DNA of 64,000 nucleotides from Paenibacillus sp. FSL R5-0912. Lineage in GTDB: Bacteria > Bacillota > Bacilli > Paenibacillales > Paenibacillaceae. The notes under the pieces were generated by a model. That model did not search any database. It worked only from the letters and a program-made list of their open reading frames with translations, and was not told where the DNA came from. This document shows, piece after piece, positions 51,813-61,628 of the stretch. The stretch spans positions 5,146,001 through 5,210,000 of the forward strand of contig NZ_CP009282.1 in the NCBI RefSeq assembly GCF_000758605.1, written 5' to 3'. Position numbers and translations under genes: made by a program. Each line of letters starts with the position of its first letter. The first letter of the stretch is position 1.

Positions 51813-52736
51813 CTAGTTGTCCTCCTTGTTAAGCTTGAACTGTAAAATGCCCAAACCGCCCAGAACAACAAACATCAGCATTCCCAGCGCAGTCGCCGTA
51901 CCATAATCCAGTCTTGTAAAAGCATATTTCACAATGAGCAGCGCATAGGTCAGCGTAGCATTGTTCGGTCCTCCGTCGAGCAGGGCCATCTGCGACTGGT
52001 ACCCTTGAGAGGTAGCAATGATCTGCAGAATCAGCATGAGCAGAATCAGATTGCGCAGCGAAGGCAGTGTAATATGGCGGATGCGTGCCCAGACTCCGGC
52101 TCCGTCAATCTCGGCGGCCTCATACCAGTCCCTGGGAATACTGAGCACGGCAGCCAGATAGATGAGCATCCCCGAGCCGAATTGCTGCCAGGTCTCCATG
52201 AAGACAAGCGAGATCATCGACCACCTGGTATCGGTCAGGAAGGCGATCTGGTCCGCCCCCGTGCTGCCAATCAGGGCATTAATCGGTCCGACGGGATCAT
52301 ACAGCCATCTCCACAGTCCGTACAAGACAACCGCAGGCATGACATAAGGCAAATACGCTGCTACACGTACGAATCCGCCGAATTTTCTCAGCTCCGAAAT
52401 CGCGATCGCAAACGCAATCGGAACCCAGAAACCGATTACAAGACACAGCAGCATGTAGTACAGGGTGTTCTTCACAGCGATAAGCACATCCGAATCCGTG
52501 AGCGCTCTGGCATAATTGTCCATGCCTACGAATGTATTTCCTTTGACGAAATCCACCGTGTAGAAGCTGTACAGAAATCCTTTGAAAATGGGCACCCACA
52601 TAAACATGATAAAGATGATGATTGCGGGGACGAGGAACATAAAGCCCCAAAAGTTCTTTTTCCAGCGGTTCTGTTTATACGGCTTGCTCTCTAGTTCCGC
52701 TGGAAGTTGATCGTGTAACGCAGCAGACTGGTTCAT
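51813..52736 (-). CDS. sugar ABC transporter permease (MalF/CUT1 type), second system
   Basis: A 307-residue CUT1 permease with six transmembrane helices from MNQSAALHDQLPAELE. The EAA motif is RDWYEAAEIDGAGVWARIRHITLPSL (about residues 210-235). ATG 52736 follows GAGGGAG by 5 bases. It comes 117 bp after the response regulator gene of the same strand, so it is likely in the same operon as the sensor system. Confidence 0.92.
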   Translation of the reverse strand: MNQSAALHDQLPAELESKPYKQNRWKKNFWGFMFLVPAIIIFIMFMWVPIFKGFLYSFYTVDFVKGNTFVGMDNYARALTDSDVLIAVKNTLYYMLLCLVIGFWVPIAFAIAISELRKFGGFVRVAAYLPYVMPAVVLYGLWRWLYDPVGPINALIGSTGADQIAFLTDTRWSMISLVFMETWQQFGSGMLIYLAAVLSIPRDWYEAAEIDGAGVWARIRHITLPSLRNLILLMLILQIIATSQGYQSQMALLDGGPNNATLTYALLIVKYAFTRLDYGTATALGMLMFVVLGGLGILQFKLNKEDN

Positions 52737-52852
52737 TCTGGCTCCCTCATTCCTTTCGTCTTTCAGCACTTTCGCAAAGCGCCTCCTACCTTAATTGTAG
52801 GAAATGGGGGAGGGACTGAACATGTCTATATCTATGGCAATCGTAAGCGTTT

Positions 52853-54181
52853 TTACTTCTTCAATTCGCTGGGGCTGATTCCATAGTATTTTTTGAAAAT
52901 CTTGCTGAAATGCTCCGGCGACTCATACCCCACCCGCTCGGCAATCTCATAACGGCGCAGATCGGTATTCAGAATCATCTCCCGGCTGTCCTCCATCCGC
53001 AGCTTGATGACATATTCCCACAGGTTATGGCCTGTATTTTTCTTAAAGAGATAACTCAGGTAATTGGGGCTGACATGATTCTTCTTGGCTACTTCATGGA
53101 TGGTCAAGCCCTTCTGGGCGTAATTCTCATCGATATATTCCTTCGCCTTCTGCACAATCAGATTGCTGTGCGTATGCAGCTCCTCGGCGGAAGGATCGGC
53201 AGCATAGTTGTTCCAGTTGAAATCCCCGTAGTAGAACACATAATGGTCCGCATGCTCCTTGTTCCAGAGAATGGCCTTCGAAGCCTGCCGGTTCAGCACA
53301 TCCATGAAACTGATTCCCTTCAGAATCTGGCTGATCCCTATTACAGCATTCAGATGCAGATAACGGTGAATATTGAAATGCAGACTGCGGCCCAGCGCAT
53401 CCAGCCTGCTCACTTGGCCTGTCGCCGATTCCTCGTAGCTCTTCTCATCCCACTGAATAATGACCGTAATCTCTTCATCGGGGGAATAGAATGCTGTGGA
53501 ATTCCACTCCTGATTCAGCAGCTCCTTGGCAATATTAAGAACAGCGTAACGCAGCAGTCCGTGGTCACGGGAGGTATATTTCTGTGCATGGTGCTCCTCC
53601 GGGAAGGGGAGCTTGATCTTGATTACAGCAAAGAACGGCCCCTGCAGCTTCAGTTCGTCCAGCTTGCGCAGCTCTTCCTCCGTTCCCAGCACCGCAGCCG
53701 TTTCGGCCAGCAGTACATTCAGCAGCTTGCTGTATTCCGGAAGCGGCTCCTCCAGACGGAAGCTTTCACTGATATCGGCCATATAGGTGACCAGCTCGGG
53801 GGAAGGTTTATCCATTTTGAGCACAACACTCCGCACCGAGTCCAGAAACTGCTCGCTGTTCAGCGGCTTGATCAGGTAATCCTTGGCTCCCAGCCGGACG
53901 GCCATCTGGGCATATTGAAAGGTCTCGTGCGCAGAGATGACAATCGTCTGCACCCAGGGCTTGGTCATTTTGGCATGCTGCATCAATTCGATCCCGCTCA
54001 TTGCACCCATTTGAATATCCGTGACGAGCAGATCGATCTCTTCCATCCGGATACAATCCAGTGCCTCAAACCCGCTGTTCGCGGTGAAAATATGATCGAT
54101 ATCCAGCCCGGAGGCAGCCAGCAGATTGCTGAGTCCTTTACAAATGAGCGGCTCATCATCAACAACTAATATATTGAACAT
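52853..54181 (-). CDS. YesN-type response regulator (AraC output), second system
   Basis: A 442-residue response regulator: receiver domain (1-120) with phospho-acceptor Asp55 in LLVTDIQMG, a long central region (about 130-330) typical of YesN, and two AraC helix-turn-helix motifs at the C-terminus (about 340-440; LTIHEVAKKNHVSPNYLSYLFKKNTG and YEIAERVGYESPEHFSKIFKKYYGISPSELKK). It lies 13 bp after the sensor kinase. Expected target: the permease and lipoprotein genes downstream. Confidence 0.94.
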   Translation of the reverse strand: MFNILVVDDEPLICKGLSNLLAASGLDIDHIFTANSGFEALDCIRMEEIDLLVTDIQMGAMSGIELMQHAKMTKPWVQTIVISAHETFQYAQMAVRLGAKDYLIKPLNSEQFLDSVRSVVLKMDKPSPELVTYMADISESFRLEEPLPEYSKLLNVLLAETAAVLGTEEELRKLDELKLQGPFFAVIKIKLPFPEEHHAQKYTSRDHGLLRYAVLNIAKELLNQEWNSTAFYSPDEEITVIIQWDEKSYEESATGQVSRLDALGRSLHFNIHRYLHLNAVIGISQILKGISFMDVLNRQASKAILWNKEHADHYVFYYGDFNWNNYAADPSAEELHTHSNLIVQKAKEYIDENYAQKGLTIHEVAKKNHVSPNYLSYLFKKNTGHNLWEYVIKLRMEDSREMILNTDLRRYEIAERVGYESPEHFSKIFKKYYGISPSELKK

Positions 54182-54194
54182 CAGGATATCTCCT

Positions 54195-55988
54195 CTACTC
54201 TATAGTCTCTGATTTCGGAAGGGTTACTGTCACGACGGTTCCTCCGGCGGCACGCGGGCCATAGCTGATTCCGTAGTCCGGGCCAAAATGCAGATGAACC
54301 CGCTGATTAATATTACGGATGCCATATCCGCTGACAGGATTGGGGCTCTCATCATTCAGCACCAGATCAATTGCCTTGTAGTCGACCTGCTTATAGCCGT
54401 TATCCTCAATGGTAATCAGAATCCTGTCATTCTGCAGAACGGAGGTGATGATGATTTCGCCGTCCTCATCCATATTTTTGACACCGTGAATAATGGCATT
54501 TTCGATTAACGGCTGCAGGGTGATCTTGGGAATCAGATTGCTTTTGGTTTCAGGAGCAATATTCCAGATGACGGCGAACACATAGTCATACCGATGCTGC
54601 TGCAGCTTGATGTAGGCACTGGCATGCTCAAGCTCCTCCTCAAGCGTGATCAGCTCTCTCCCCCGGCTTAAGCTGATCTTCATCAGCTTGGATAATTCCT
54701 TGATCATTTCCGCGGATTCCACATTGCCCTCCAGCGAGCTTTTCCAATAAATACTCTCCAGGGTGTTGTATAGTAAATGCGGATTGATCTGCTGATAGAG
54801 CAGCTGCAGCTGAGATTCCTTCTGCTTGATCTCCATCTGGTATTTGTACATGATCAGGCTGTTGAGCCTGCGGGCCATATCATAGGTGGAAGCGATCAGC
54901 ACACTGACCTCATCATTGCTGCCTCTCCGGGGAGTCTCGGGAACGCGGTTGCCAGGCTCATACTTGCGCACAAAAAAAGCCAGCTTCTGCAAAGGAGTCA
55001 TCAGCGAACGCCAGAAGTAGGTGATGATGATCAGCCCAAACAGTGCGTACGCAACGGTTATGTATTGAATGACACGTTTCATTTCGTTCTGCTGCTGCAG
55101 CAGCGCCTTGACCGGAACCTTATACACCAGCTTCTGCTCGAAGGCGTGATTGTTGTTGACTACATATATGAAGTCATCCGTGATGATATCCTCGGTCCCC
55201 TCCGGGTCACCGGCTTCAGATCCCTCAGGCAGAGCAATAACTTCCCCCGTTGAATTCGTAGTAGAGGCAAGCACACGGTTACTCATGTCGGTCAGATAAA
55301 TTTCCCCGTCCGGCAGGGAGATGGATTTCAGCGATTCACCGATCTTCGATTCCATCTTGGTCACAACGAGCACACCGATCGTCCCAGCACCTCTATAGAT
55401 ATTATTAACTGCCCGGACATAAGTGAGTGTCTTCAGATCCTCGGCCTGCGGGCTCAGCTTCTCGGTGAACATCAGATAACCGTGGCCCTTCTGCTGCACC
55501 ACCTGCTCGAACCAATACGGCATTTCACCCTTGGAGAAAAAATAAACCCCCGCCTTCTTCACCTGAGGAAAATTGGGAGCGAAAAAGTAATAGTTATCCG
55601 GATCATACACATACAGCGAGTAATAGATCCCGTCGCCCCGCTCGGCTCCCTGGGAGTAGCTGCCCAGCAGCTTCTCAATGGTTTCGTACCGCTCAACGCG
55701 TTCAAGCACGGGATCATCCCCGCTCATATTGAGCTGCTGCAGGATCGGATTCTGGATGACGGTCGTTGTTATTTTGTTAACCGTATCAATATCTCTGTTA
55801 ATGATGGCGAAATTCTGCTTGTTCAGCTCCACATAGGCATTGGTGACGTGGCGCTTAAGAATCTCTTCTGCCTTATAGTTGCCGTAGCTGTTCAAAATCA
55901 GGATGGGCGAGATCATAATCAGGAACAGCAGAATCAGCTGCTGCTTGACGTTCAGCTTCACGATAGGTTTAATAAGCATCGACAACAT
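54195..55988 (-). CDS. YesM-type sensor histidine kinase, second system
   Basis: A 597-residue sensor. Transmembrane helices at about 15-35 and 310-328 enclose an extracellular dCache-like domain. A HAMP-like segment (about 330-385) follows, then the His_kinase motif LYQQINPHLLYNTLESIYW with phospho-His404, and an ATPase domain with ITLQPLIENAIIHGVKN and GYGIRNINQRVHLHFG. The start ATG 55988 is nine bases after GGAGG. First gene of a kinase, regulator, permease, permease, lipoprotein operon. Confidence 0.93.
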   Translation of the reverse strand: MLSMLIKPIVKLNVKQQLILLFLIMISPILILNSYGNYKAEEILKRHVTNAYVELNKQNFAIINRDIDTVNKITTTVIQNPILQQLNMSGDDPVLERVERYETIEKLLGSYSQGAERGDGIYYSLYVYDPDNYYFFAPNFPQVKKAGVYFFSKGEMPYWFEQVVQQKGHGYLMFTEKLSPQAEDLKTLTYVRAVNNIYRGAGTIGVLVVTKMESKIGESLKSISLPDGEIYLTDMSNRVLASTTNSTGEVIALPEGSEAGDPEGTEDIITDDFIYVVNNNHAFEQKLVYKVPVKALLQQQNEMKRVIQYITVAYALFGLIIITYFWRSLMTPLQKLAFFVRKYEPGNRVPETPRRGSNDEVSVLIASTYDMARRLNSLIMYKYQMEIKQKESQLQLLYQQINPHLLYNTLESIYWKSSLEGNVESAEMIKELSKLMKISLSRGRELITLEEELEHASAYIKLQQHRYDYVFAVIWNIAPETKSNLIPKITLQPLIENAIIHGVKNMDEDGEIIITSVLQNDRILITIEDNGYKQVDYKAIDLVLNDESPNPVSGYGIRNINQRVHLHFGPDYGISYGPRAAGGTVVTVTLPKSETIE

Positions 55989-56102
55989 CTGGATACACCT
56001 CCAGTTTCAATAATATAACAAACCTACAAGCGCTTACATATGTTTATTTCAAAGTTCTTTATGTTCATTTGTATGGAGTTTCACCATTATTATATTTAAA
56101 CA

Positions 56103-56142
56103 AAAACCAGCCATAACACGAAGCTACCGTGTCAGACTGGTT
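56103..56142 (-). terminator. terminator of the alpha/beta hydrolase gene
   Basis: AACCAG pairs with CTGGTT and inner ACACG with CGTGT, with a GTAGCTT-type loop; on the minus strand TTTTTGTTT follows. It lies just past the stop at 56153. Confidence 0.75.
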
Positions 56143-56152
56143 ATTATCACAA

Positions 56153-57115
56153 TCATTCTCTCTCGAGTTCGTTCTCTATCGTTCTCAAAAAAGCAAGCAC
56201 AGCAACAATCATCTGCTCCAGCCCCCGTTGTTCAATCGGAAAATGACCCGCACCCTCTAAACTCACATACTCTTTTCTGCTTTTGAGATTATCATAAAAC
56301 GGTTTACTGAAGCGGTAAGGAGTCATAGGGTCTAATTGAGGATGAACGAGCAATACCGGGCAAACCTCAAAGTTCTCAGGTTTAATCACAGGTTTCATAT
56401 TTAAGAACGTTCTTAATAAGCGTAAGGGAATAGATGTGCCTGCCGCAAGAGGATCATTCATAATGAGTCTGGTCAGTTCAGCGTTGTTCGTGATCCATTT
56501 CATCCGGGATACTTTATTGACAGAGATCTGCAAGGAGTCTAATAGGGAAGGGAATTGATTCATACACCATCCCCCTAACCGGCTAATGAGTTTGTTAGGA
56601 GCTAACTGATCACGAACTTTTGAATCACTCGTATCCACAAATGTTGTTGCAATCAACCCTTTGACCCGTTTACTTTGTACAGCCGTGTGATAAGCTAACA
56701 TGCCTCCAATACTGGAGCCCAGCAGAATGACAGGCTTGCCGTCCCGTTTCAGCTCCTGTTCGATCAATTCATTAAGGATGTCAATCCAGAGCTGATAATC
56801 CAATGATTCCGCTGAATCGGTATAGCTTAGACCATAAGGCGGCAGATCCGGCGACACTACTTCATAACCGTAGGTTTGCAGCATTCGTGCATAAGGAGCG
56901 AGCAACCTGCCATTGCCGCCAGCTCCATGAATGAAAATGATTTTCAATTGTGCATCAGGAACAGGCATACGATCCAGGTGAATATGAGCATTGTTCCAGG
57001 TCATCCACTCTTCTGTGGGTAAGTGACTTTCATTGATCTGCATGTCATCAGGGAAAAACTTTTGATATTGTTTCCAATAGGTCACCGATTGATTATAGGA
57101 AGAATCCTTGTTCAT
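56153..57115 (-). CDS. alpha/beta hydrolase
   Basis: A 320-residue serine hydrolase of unknown substrate. The fold shows oxyanion-hole HGAGGNG (about 64-70), nucleophile elbow GSSIGG with the catalytic Ser near residue 140, the acid Asp in LLVHPQLDPMTPY, and the His in GAGHFPIEQRG. No signal peptide, so cytosolic. It looks more AT-rich than its neighbours and is followed by its own terminator, so it may have been acquired separately. The 18-bp gap from the GNAT gene upstream suggests cotranscription with it. Confidence 0.85.
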   Translation of the reverse strand: MNKDSSYNQSVTYWKQYQKFFPDDMQINESHLPTEEWMTWNNAHIHLDRMPVPDAQLKIIFIHGAGGNGRLLAPYARMLQTYGYEVVSPDLPPYGLSYTDSAESLDYQLWIDILNELIEQELKRDGKPVILLGSSIGGMLAYHTAVQSKRVKGLIATTFVDTSDSKVRDQLAPNKLISRLGGWCMNQFPSLLDSLQISVNKVSRMKWITNNAELTRLIMNDPLAAGTSIPLRLLRTFLNMKPVIKPENFEVCPVLLVHPQLDPMTPYRFSKPFYDNLKSRKEYVSLEGAGHFPIEQRGLEQMIVAVLAFLRTIENELERE

Positions 57116-57133
57116 AAATATGCCGTCCCTCTC

Positions 57134-57643
57134 TCAGGGGACCGGAATTTCTTTTTCCATAATAAAATCATCCATGACGAATCCATTCCCGATATCCGCC
57201 ATTTGTTCCCTTAGGGTCCGAAAGCCTTTTCTCTTATAGACTGCAATGCTGGATGCATTATCACGATTGACCGTTAGCCAAATATGAGTCAGGTTCCGCT
57301 CTTGGCACAGCTTCTCCAGGAAGGCCAACGCTTGGCTGGCATAGCTGCGACCCCTGTACTCCTTGCCTATATAGAACTTGCTCAAGAAGAGCTTTCCTTC
57401 CTCTTGTCTCGCCGACATATACCCCACCGTGGCGCCTTCCCCGTTATGGATTAAGTAATATTCATAACCCTGATGATGGATCTGCTGCGTAATTGCAGGA
57501 ACCGACTGGTACTTGTCAAGCATATACTCGATCTGCTCGGCGGTAATAATGGAGACATAATATTCGCGCCATATTTCTGCCGCCAATCGGGCAACTTCAG
57601 CGGTTTCTTCCGCTGTATGCACATGTGGAAATCTAAGTTTCAT
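57134..57643 (-). CDS. GNAT family N-acetyltransferase
   Basis: A 169-residue acetyl-CoA-dependent acetyltransferase. The GNAT core has the strand SKFYIGKEYRGRSYASQALAFLEK (acetyl-CoA loop with the RGRSYA variant of R/QxxGxG/A) followed by IWLTVNRDNASSIAVYKRKGF. The substrate is unknown; an aminoglycoside or small-molecule role cannot be inferred. Length is normal. It precedes the hydrolase gene by 18 bp on the same strand. Confidence 0.88.
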   Translation of the reverse strand: MKLRFPHVHTAEETAEVARLAAEIWREYYVSIITAEQIEYMLDKYQSVPAITQQIHHQGYEYYLIHNGEGATVGYMSARQEEGKLFLSKFYIGKEYRGRSYASQALAFLEKLCQERNLTHIWLTVNRDNASSIAVYKRKGFRTLREQMADIGNGFVMDDFIMEKEIPVP

Positions 57644-57683
57644 TATATGTACCTCCTTTGGGCGCGGACATCGAAGCAGACGC

Positions 57684-58484
57684 TCATGCTTTGGTATAGC
57701 CGTTCAATTCCAGCCAGGAAGCACAGGCATCGGTCCAGGTCCGTGTATGCGGCTCATCGGCTCCTAAACCAATCCCGTGTATCCCATGTGCATAAATGTG
57801 CAGATCGAACGGAACACGGTGACGGCTCAGCCCTGCGGCGAACAGCAGGCTGTTCTCTACGGGAACGGAAGCGTCATCTGAGGTATGCCAGAGGAATGTT
57901 GGCGGAGTCTCTGCGCTCACCTGGAACTCACTGCTAAGCCGCAGCGGCAATTGCTCATCCGGGCTTACTCCCAGCAGGTTCTCCTTCGAGCCCTGATGCG
58001 TTACCCCTTCGGTCATGGAAATGACCGGGTAGCATAGAATCAGCCGGTCCGGCCGGCTGGACAGCCTCTCCAGCGGCTCCGGATGATCGGGATTTCCCAG
58101 ATCATATAACACCCCGGCCGTCGAAGCCAGATGTCCACCGGCGGAGAAGCCCAGAATGGCCAGTCGGTCCGGGTCAATTCCGAATTCATCCGCCCGGAAG
58201 CGGATCGTCCGCAACGCTCTTTGCGCATCCTGTAGCGCACTCGGGTATTTATAAGGTGCAACACGGTAGCGCAGCACAAACGCTGAAATCCCGAGTGTGT
58301 TCAACCATTCTGCAACCGGCCCTCCCTCGTGATCGGCACGCATCGCATAGCCGCCTCCCGGACAAATCACAACAGCGGCATTCTGCTTGCCTTCAACTAA
58401 ATAAGGTGTAATCGCGGGCCGGTCCTCATCACTGTTTCCCAGCGCTCCGGGCGCACCCTCAGGCCATAGCAATAACGTTTCCAT
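57684..58484 (-). CDS. alpha/beta hydrolase, acyl esterase-like (BD-FAE/CE10-like)
   Basis: A 266-residue cytosolic esterase-type hydrolase. Oxyanion region CPGGGYAMRADHEGGPVAEWLN (about 40-62), nucleophile elbow GFSAGG with Ser near residue 113, catalytic Asp in WHTSDDASVP and His in YAHGIHGIGL are all visible. It resembles enzymes that deacetylate oligosaccharides taken up by sugar transporters, which fits the sugar context, but this is inference. Three ATG codons sit in a row; the third (58484) is best placed from the GAGGG site. Confidence 0.85.
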   Translation of the reverse strand: METLLLWPEGAPGALGNSDEDRPAITPYLVEGKQNAAVVICPGGGYAMRADHEGGPVAEWLNTLGISAFVLRYRVAPYKYPSALQDAQRALRTIRFRADEFGIDPDRLAILGFSAGGHLASTAGVLYDLGNPDHPEPLERLSSRPDRLILCYPVISMTEGVTHQGSKENLLGVSPDEQLPLRLSSEFQVSAETPPTFLWHTSDDASVPVENSLLFAAGLSRHRVPFDLHIYAHGIHGIGLGADEPHTRTWTDACASWLELNGYTKA

Positions 58485-58563
58485 CATCATCCCTCAAGCT
58501 TTCCTTCTATAATAGAATAGGTAGTAGAGGAAATAAGTTCCTCTAGGCAATTCTATCAAGGTC

Positions 58564-59193
58564 TTACAGATCATGCAATCCGGATACTACCAGATCTGCC
58601 TCCTTCAGCACTTCCCGTTTCCCGATGCCAACGACCTGCATTCCCGCAGCTTTCCCGGCGGCTACACCGGCCTCGGCATCCTCGAATACCACGCAGTCCT
58701 GCGGCTGCAGGCCCAGTTCCCGGCAGGCAGTCTGAAACACTTCCGGGTCCGGTTTTGCCCGGGATACCTTATTGCCGTCAACAACGGCATCGAACAGCCC
58801 AGCAATATTCAGCTTATCCAGTATAAATACGGCATTCTTACTGGCTGAACCGAGGGCAACCCCTACACCGCGCATTCTAAGACCGCTGAGGTATGTCATG
58901 ACACCAGGCAGCAGCTCCGATTCATCCAGTCCGGAGATGTATTCCACGTAAAGGCGGTTTTTCTTATCTGCCATGACAAGCTTCTCCGCTTCACTGAATT
59001 CCAGCCTGCCAATCTCCAGCAGGATATCCAGTGACCTCATCCGGCTGACACCCTTGAGCCGTTCATTATGCTCTACCGTGAACTGGAATCCAAGCTCTTC
59101 TGCCAGCGAGCGCCACGCAAGATAGTGATATTTGGCGGTATCTACAATTACACCGTCCAGATCAAAAATAGCACCTTTCATTTGCTCCAGCAT
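58564..59193 (-). CDS. pgmB: beta-phosphoglucomutase
   Basis: HAD-superfamily enzyme that turns beta-glucose 1-phosphate into glucose 6-phosphate. The 209 residues show the nucleophile motif FDLDGVIVDTAKYHYLAWRSLAEELG (Asp at about residue 10, acid/base Asp two later), the cap domain with LKGVSRMRSLDILLE, the SASKN motif and the KPDPEVFQ plus FEDAEAGVAAGKAAGM metal site. It lies 98 bp downstream of the two GH65 phosphorylase genes, which release its substrate. Confidence 0.95.
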   Translation of the reverse strand: MLEQMKGAIFDLDGVIVDTAKYHYLAWRSLAEELGFQFTVEHNERLKGVSRMRSLDILLEIGRLEFSEAEKLVMADKKNRLYVEYISGLDESELLPGVMTYLSGLRMRGVGVALGSASKNAVFILDKLNIAGLFDAVVDGNKVSRAKPDPEVFQTACRELGLQPQDCVVFEDAEAGVAAGKAAGMQVVGIGKREVLKEADLVVSGLHDL

Positions 59194-59291
59194 CTGTTAT
59201 ATGTCCTCCTTATTGCTTCTTGTTTGCTTGATTATTTTGTAGTGAAGATCCGGTAAATTATCTAATTCCTGCCCAGCATACAATATTAATT

Positions 59292-61628
59292 CTAATGTTG
59301 CCGAATTGTCGTGACTCCGGAGTCCGCATTCTCCTCTGCAGCCCCTTCCACTCTACCCTGAGCCCGCAGCCGCAGCTGTATGCCCGGACGGCACAGCTCC
59401 GGTTCGCCGCCGAAGCCGGCGAATGCTACAGCTTCACTGTTGTCCGGCGCCGCGGTGACGGTGATCTCTTCCCGGCTGATCTGCAGCCGGAAGCTGCCTC
59501 CTCGCAGCACAACCGGCAGCTCCACAGCTGTCCACGCCTTAGGCAGCGCCGGATTCATCACAGCGGTCACACCATCAAACTGAAGACCTCCGAAGCCGAG
59601 CACCGCTGCCATCCATGCGCCGCCGTTCGCAGCCGGATGGGTCCCGCCGATATAGAGATCGCCAACATACTGCTTCGATTCTCCGGTGAGATCTACAGTG
59701 GCTGTACGCATAAAGTACGGATATCCCCAGTCAGGTAAGCCGATATCGGCAGCGACAAGTGCGTAAATGCACGGACTAAGGCTGGAACCATGCTCGGTTC
59801 GCGGCTCATAGAATTCCCAGTTGGCCCTCTTCACTTCCTTACTGAATTTCTCTTTGAACAGGTTCAGCATCAGCACGATATCAGCCTGCTTCAATATTCT
59901 TGTGGAGGTGGCCAGCCCGTTGCCTCCGCCCCAGTATTCATGTTTGTTGATCACCCGTGATTTCAGCTCAGCCAGTGCAACCTCTTCCAGCTTCAGATAG
60001 CGGTCGAACTGTTCAATAACCAGGGTGTCCGGGTCCGGCTGCGGAACATAGAAATGCTCCAGCATATCTGTGAACTCAGCCAGGAACGGCCCCTCAGCAA
60101 ACCGTCCTGCCAGCTCCGCATACACAGCCGGGTATTTGTCCTGCAGCAGACCCACTGTCCGCAGTGCAATTTCCAGTGTCTCCTGCACCAGAGCATTGGT
60201 GAACGCATTATTGTTGACCCGCTCATGATATTCATCCGGTCCGGTAACATCCAGAATCTCGTAACGTTTCTTCACCGGATTATAATAAGCATACGAGTAC
60301 AAGAAACGTGCACACTCCCAGATGACTTCAGCTCCGCCGTCCGCAAGCATACTGTCATCTCCGGTGAACTGGATATACTGCCAGATCCCGTGCACGACAT
60401 CTGCACTGATATGCACCTGCTTATCCCGGAAATAGGTCCGCATTGGCCGTCCGGTAAACACATCATTCACATTGAACAGTGTACAGGCATCATCTCCCGA
60501 ATCCTGGCTCTCCCAGGCATAAAAAGCACCCAGATACCCATACTCTGCTGCCTTACGGCGGGCACCGTCCAGTGTATGGATGCGGTACATCATCAGATTG
60601 CGGGCAATGCCGGGATCACTATGCAGGAAGAACGGCAGCATGAACATTTCCGTATCCCAGAACACAGCTCCTTTATAGACTTGGCCGGATAGGCCGCGTG
60701 CAGGAATGGATACTTTCTCAGACAACGTTGGCGCAATAATCAGCAGCTGATAAATGCTGTACCGGAGAGCGAACTGCGCATCATTATCTCCTTCGATCAC
60801 CACATCGCTGCTTAACCACCGCTCTTCCCATTTCCGGCAATGGGCTGCCAGCAGCTCTGCATAACCTGCCGCAGCCGCAGTCCTGACTGTTCGTACCGCC
60901 TGTACAGCAGCTTCCCCCTCCATGTCCAGCCCGGTGAAGACGGCCACATATTTGTACCATTCATAGATCTCTCCAGCCTTGGCGTCAAAAGAAACCGTCC
61001 GGAGCGCTGCCTCCCCATGGATACGCTGCTCCGCAAACGCGAAATCCGCCTGCTCAGCAACCGCGACCGGCAGCTGTAATTCACCCGTAACAGCCGTTGC
61101 CAGGAGCACGCCTTCCTTCAGCTGATTCCGCTGCTCAAACAGATGGGGGCCGTTGATATCCCAGACCTCACCGTCAATCCCTGTTTCAATCTCTATCCGG
61201 CAATCCACCGTACTATGAATTGTCCATTTACCGGCCAGCACATGCAGCTGATCCATGCTGACGAACCGCTCCGCTGTGAGGGTCAACTGTCCACCGTCCC
61301 GGACACTGAACACCGTCTCCCGCCGGTGGACTGCTGCGCGGAGTTCCAGGCTCTGTATATGAGCCTGCGGCTCCGTCTCCAGAACGCTAAGCACTTTCCC
61401 GTCACAGCTGATTACGGTGAACATACCGTTCGGGGCATTCACCGGCTCGCGCCATTTATCTCCCGCTCTGTCGTATACCCCGGCCAAAGTAACCGCCGTG
61501 AGCTGCTCCTTGCCGAACTCCTCGAGCACACCCCGGAAGCCCATATACCCGTTACCGGTCATATATTTATTCCCGTTGGTTGTAATCCTGCCAGGTTCGA
61601 AGCTGCTTTCGCTTACGGTCCAGTTCAT
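59292..61628 (-). CDS. GH65 disaccharide phosphorylase (GPDEY type)
   Basis: A 778-residue inverting phosphorylase that cleaves an alpha-glucoside with phosphate to beta-glucose 1-phosphate. The GH65 layout is complete: N-terminal beta-sandwich (about 1-255; NKYMTGNGYMGFRGVLEEFG), linker helices, (alpha/alpha)6 barrel (about 290-670) with WDTEMFMLPFFL and catalytic acid Glu466 in DVTGPDEYHERVNNNAFTN, phosphate-binding TEHGSSLSP, and a C-terminal beta domain. The motif set suits the maltose, kojibiose, trehalose or nigerose group; I cannot choose the substrate. Its start overlaps the stop of the next GH65 by one base (TAATG). Confidence 0.9.
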   Translation of the reverse strand: MNWTVSESSFEPGRITTNGNKYMTGNGYMGFRGVLEEFGKEQLTAVTLAGVYDRAGDKWREPVNAPNGMFTVISCDGKVLSVLETEPQAHIQSLELRAAVHRRETVFSVRDGGQLTLTAERFVSMDQLHVLAGKWTIHSTVDCRIEIETGIDGEVWDINGPHLFEQRNQLKEGVLLATAVTGELQLPVAVAEQADFAFAEQRIHGEAALRTVSFDAKAGEIYEWYKYVAVFTGLDMEGEAAVQAVRTVRTAAAAGYAELLAAHCRKWEERWLSSDVVIEGDNDAQFALRYSIYQLLIIAPTLSEKVSIPARGLSGQVYKGAVFWDTEMFMLPFFLHSDPGIARNLMMYRIHTLDGARRKAAEYGYLGAFYAWESQDSGDDACTLFNVNDVFTGRPMRTYFRDKQVHISADVVHGIWQYIQFTGDDSMLADGGAEVIWECARFLYSYAYYNPVKKRYEILDVTGPDEYHERVNNNAFTNALVQETLEIALRTVGLLQDKYPAVYAELAGRFAEGPFLAEFTDMLEHFYVPQPDPDTLVIEQFDRYLKLEEVALAELKSRVINKHEYWGGGNGLATSTRILKQADIVLMLNLFKEKFSKEVKRANWEFYEPRTEHGSSLSPCIYALVAADIGLPDWGYPYFMRTATVDLTGESKQYVGDLYIGGTHPAANGGAWMAAVLGFGGLQFDGVTAVMNPALPKAWTAVELPVVLRGGSFRLQISREEITVTAAPDNSEAVAFAGFGGEPELCRPGIQLRLRAQGRVEGAAEENADSGVTTIRQH

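Noticed and set aside
52910..54169. A 419-residue plus-strand frame opposite the second response regulator
   Set aside because: No ribosome-binding site or family features; the minus-strand receiver and AraC motifs are clear.
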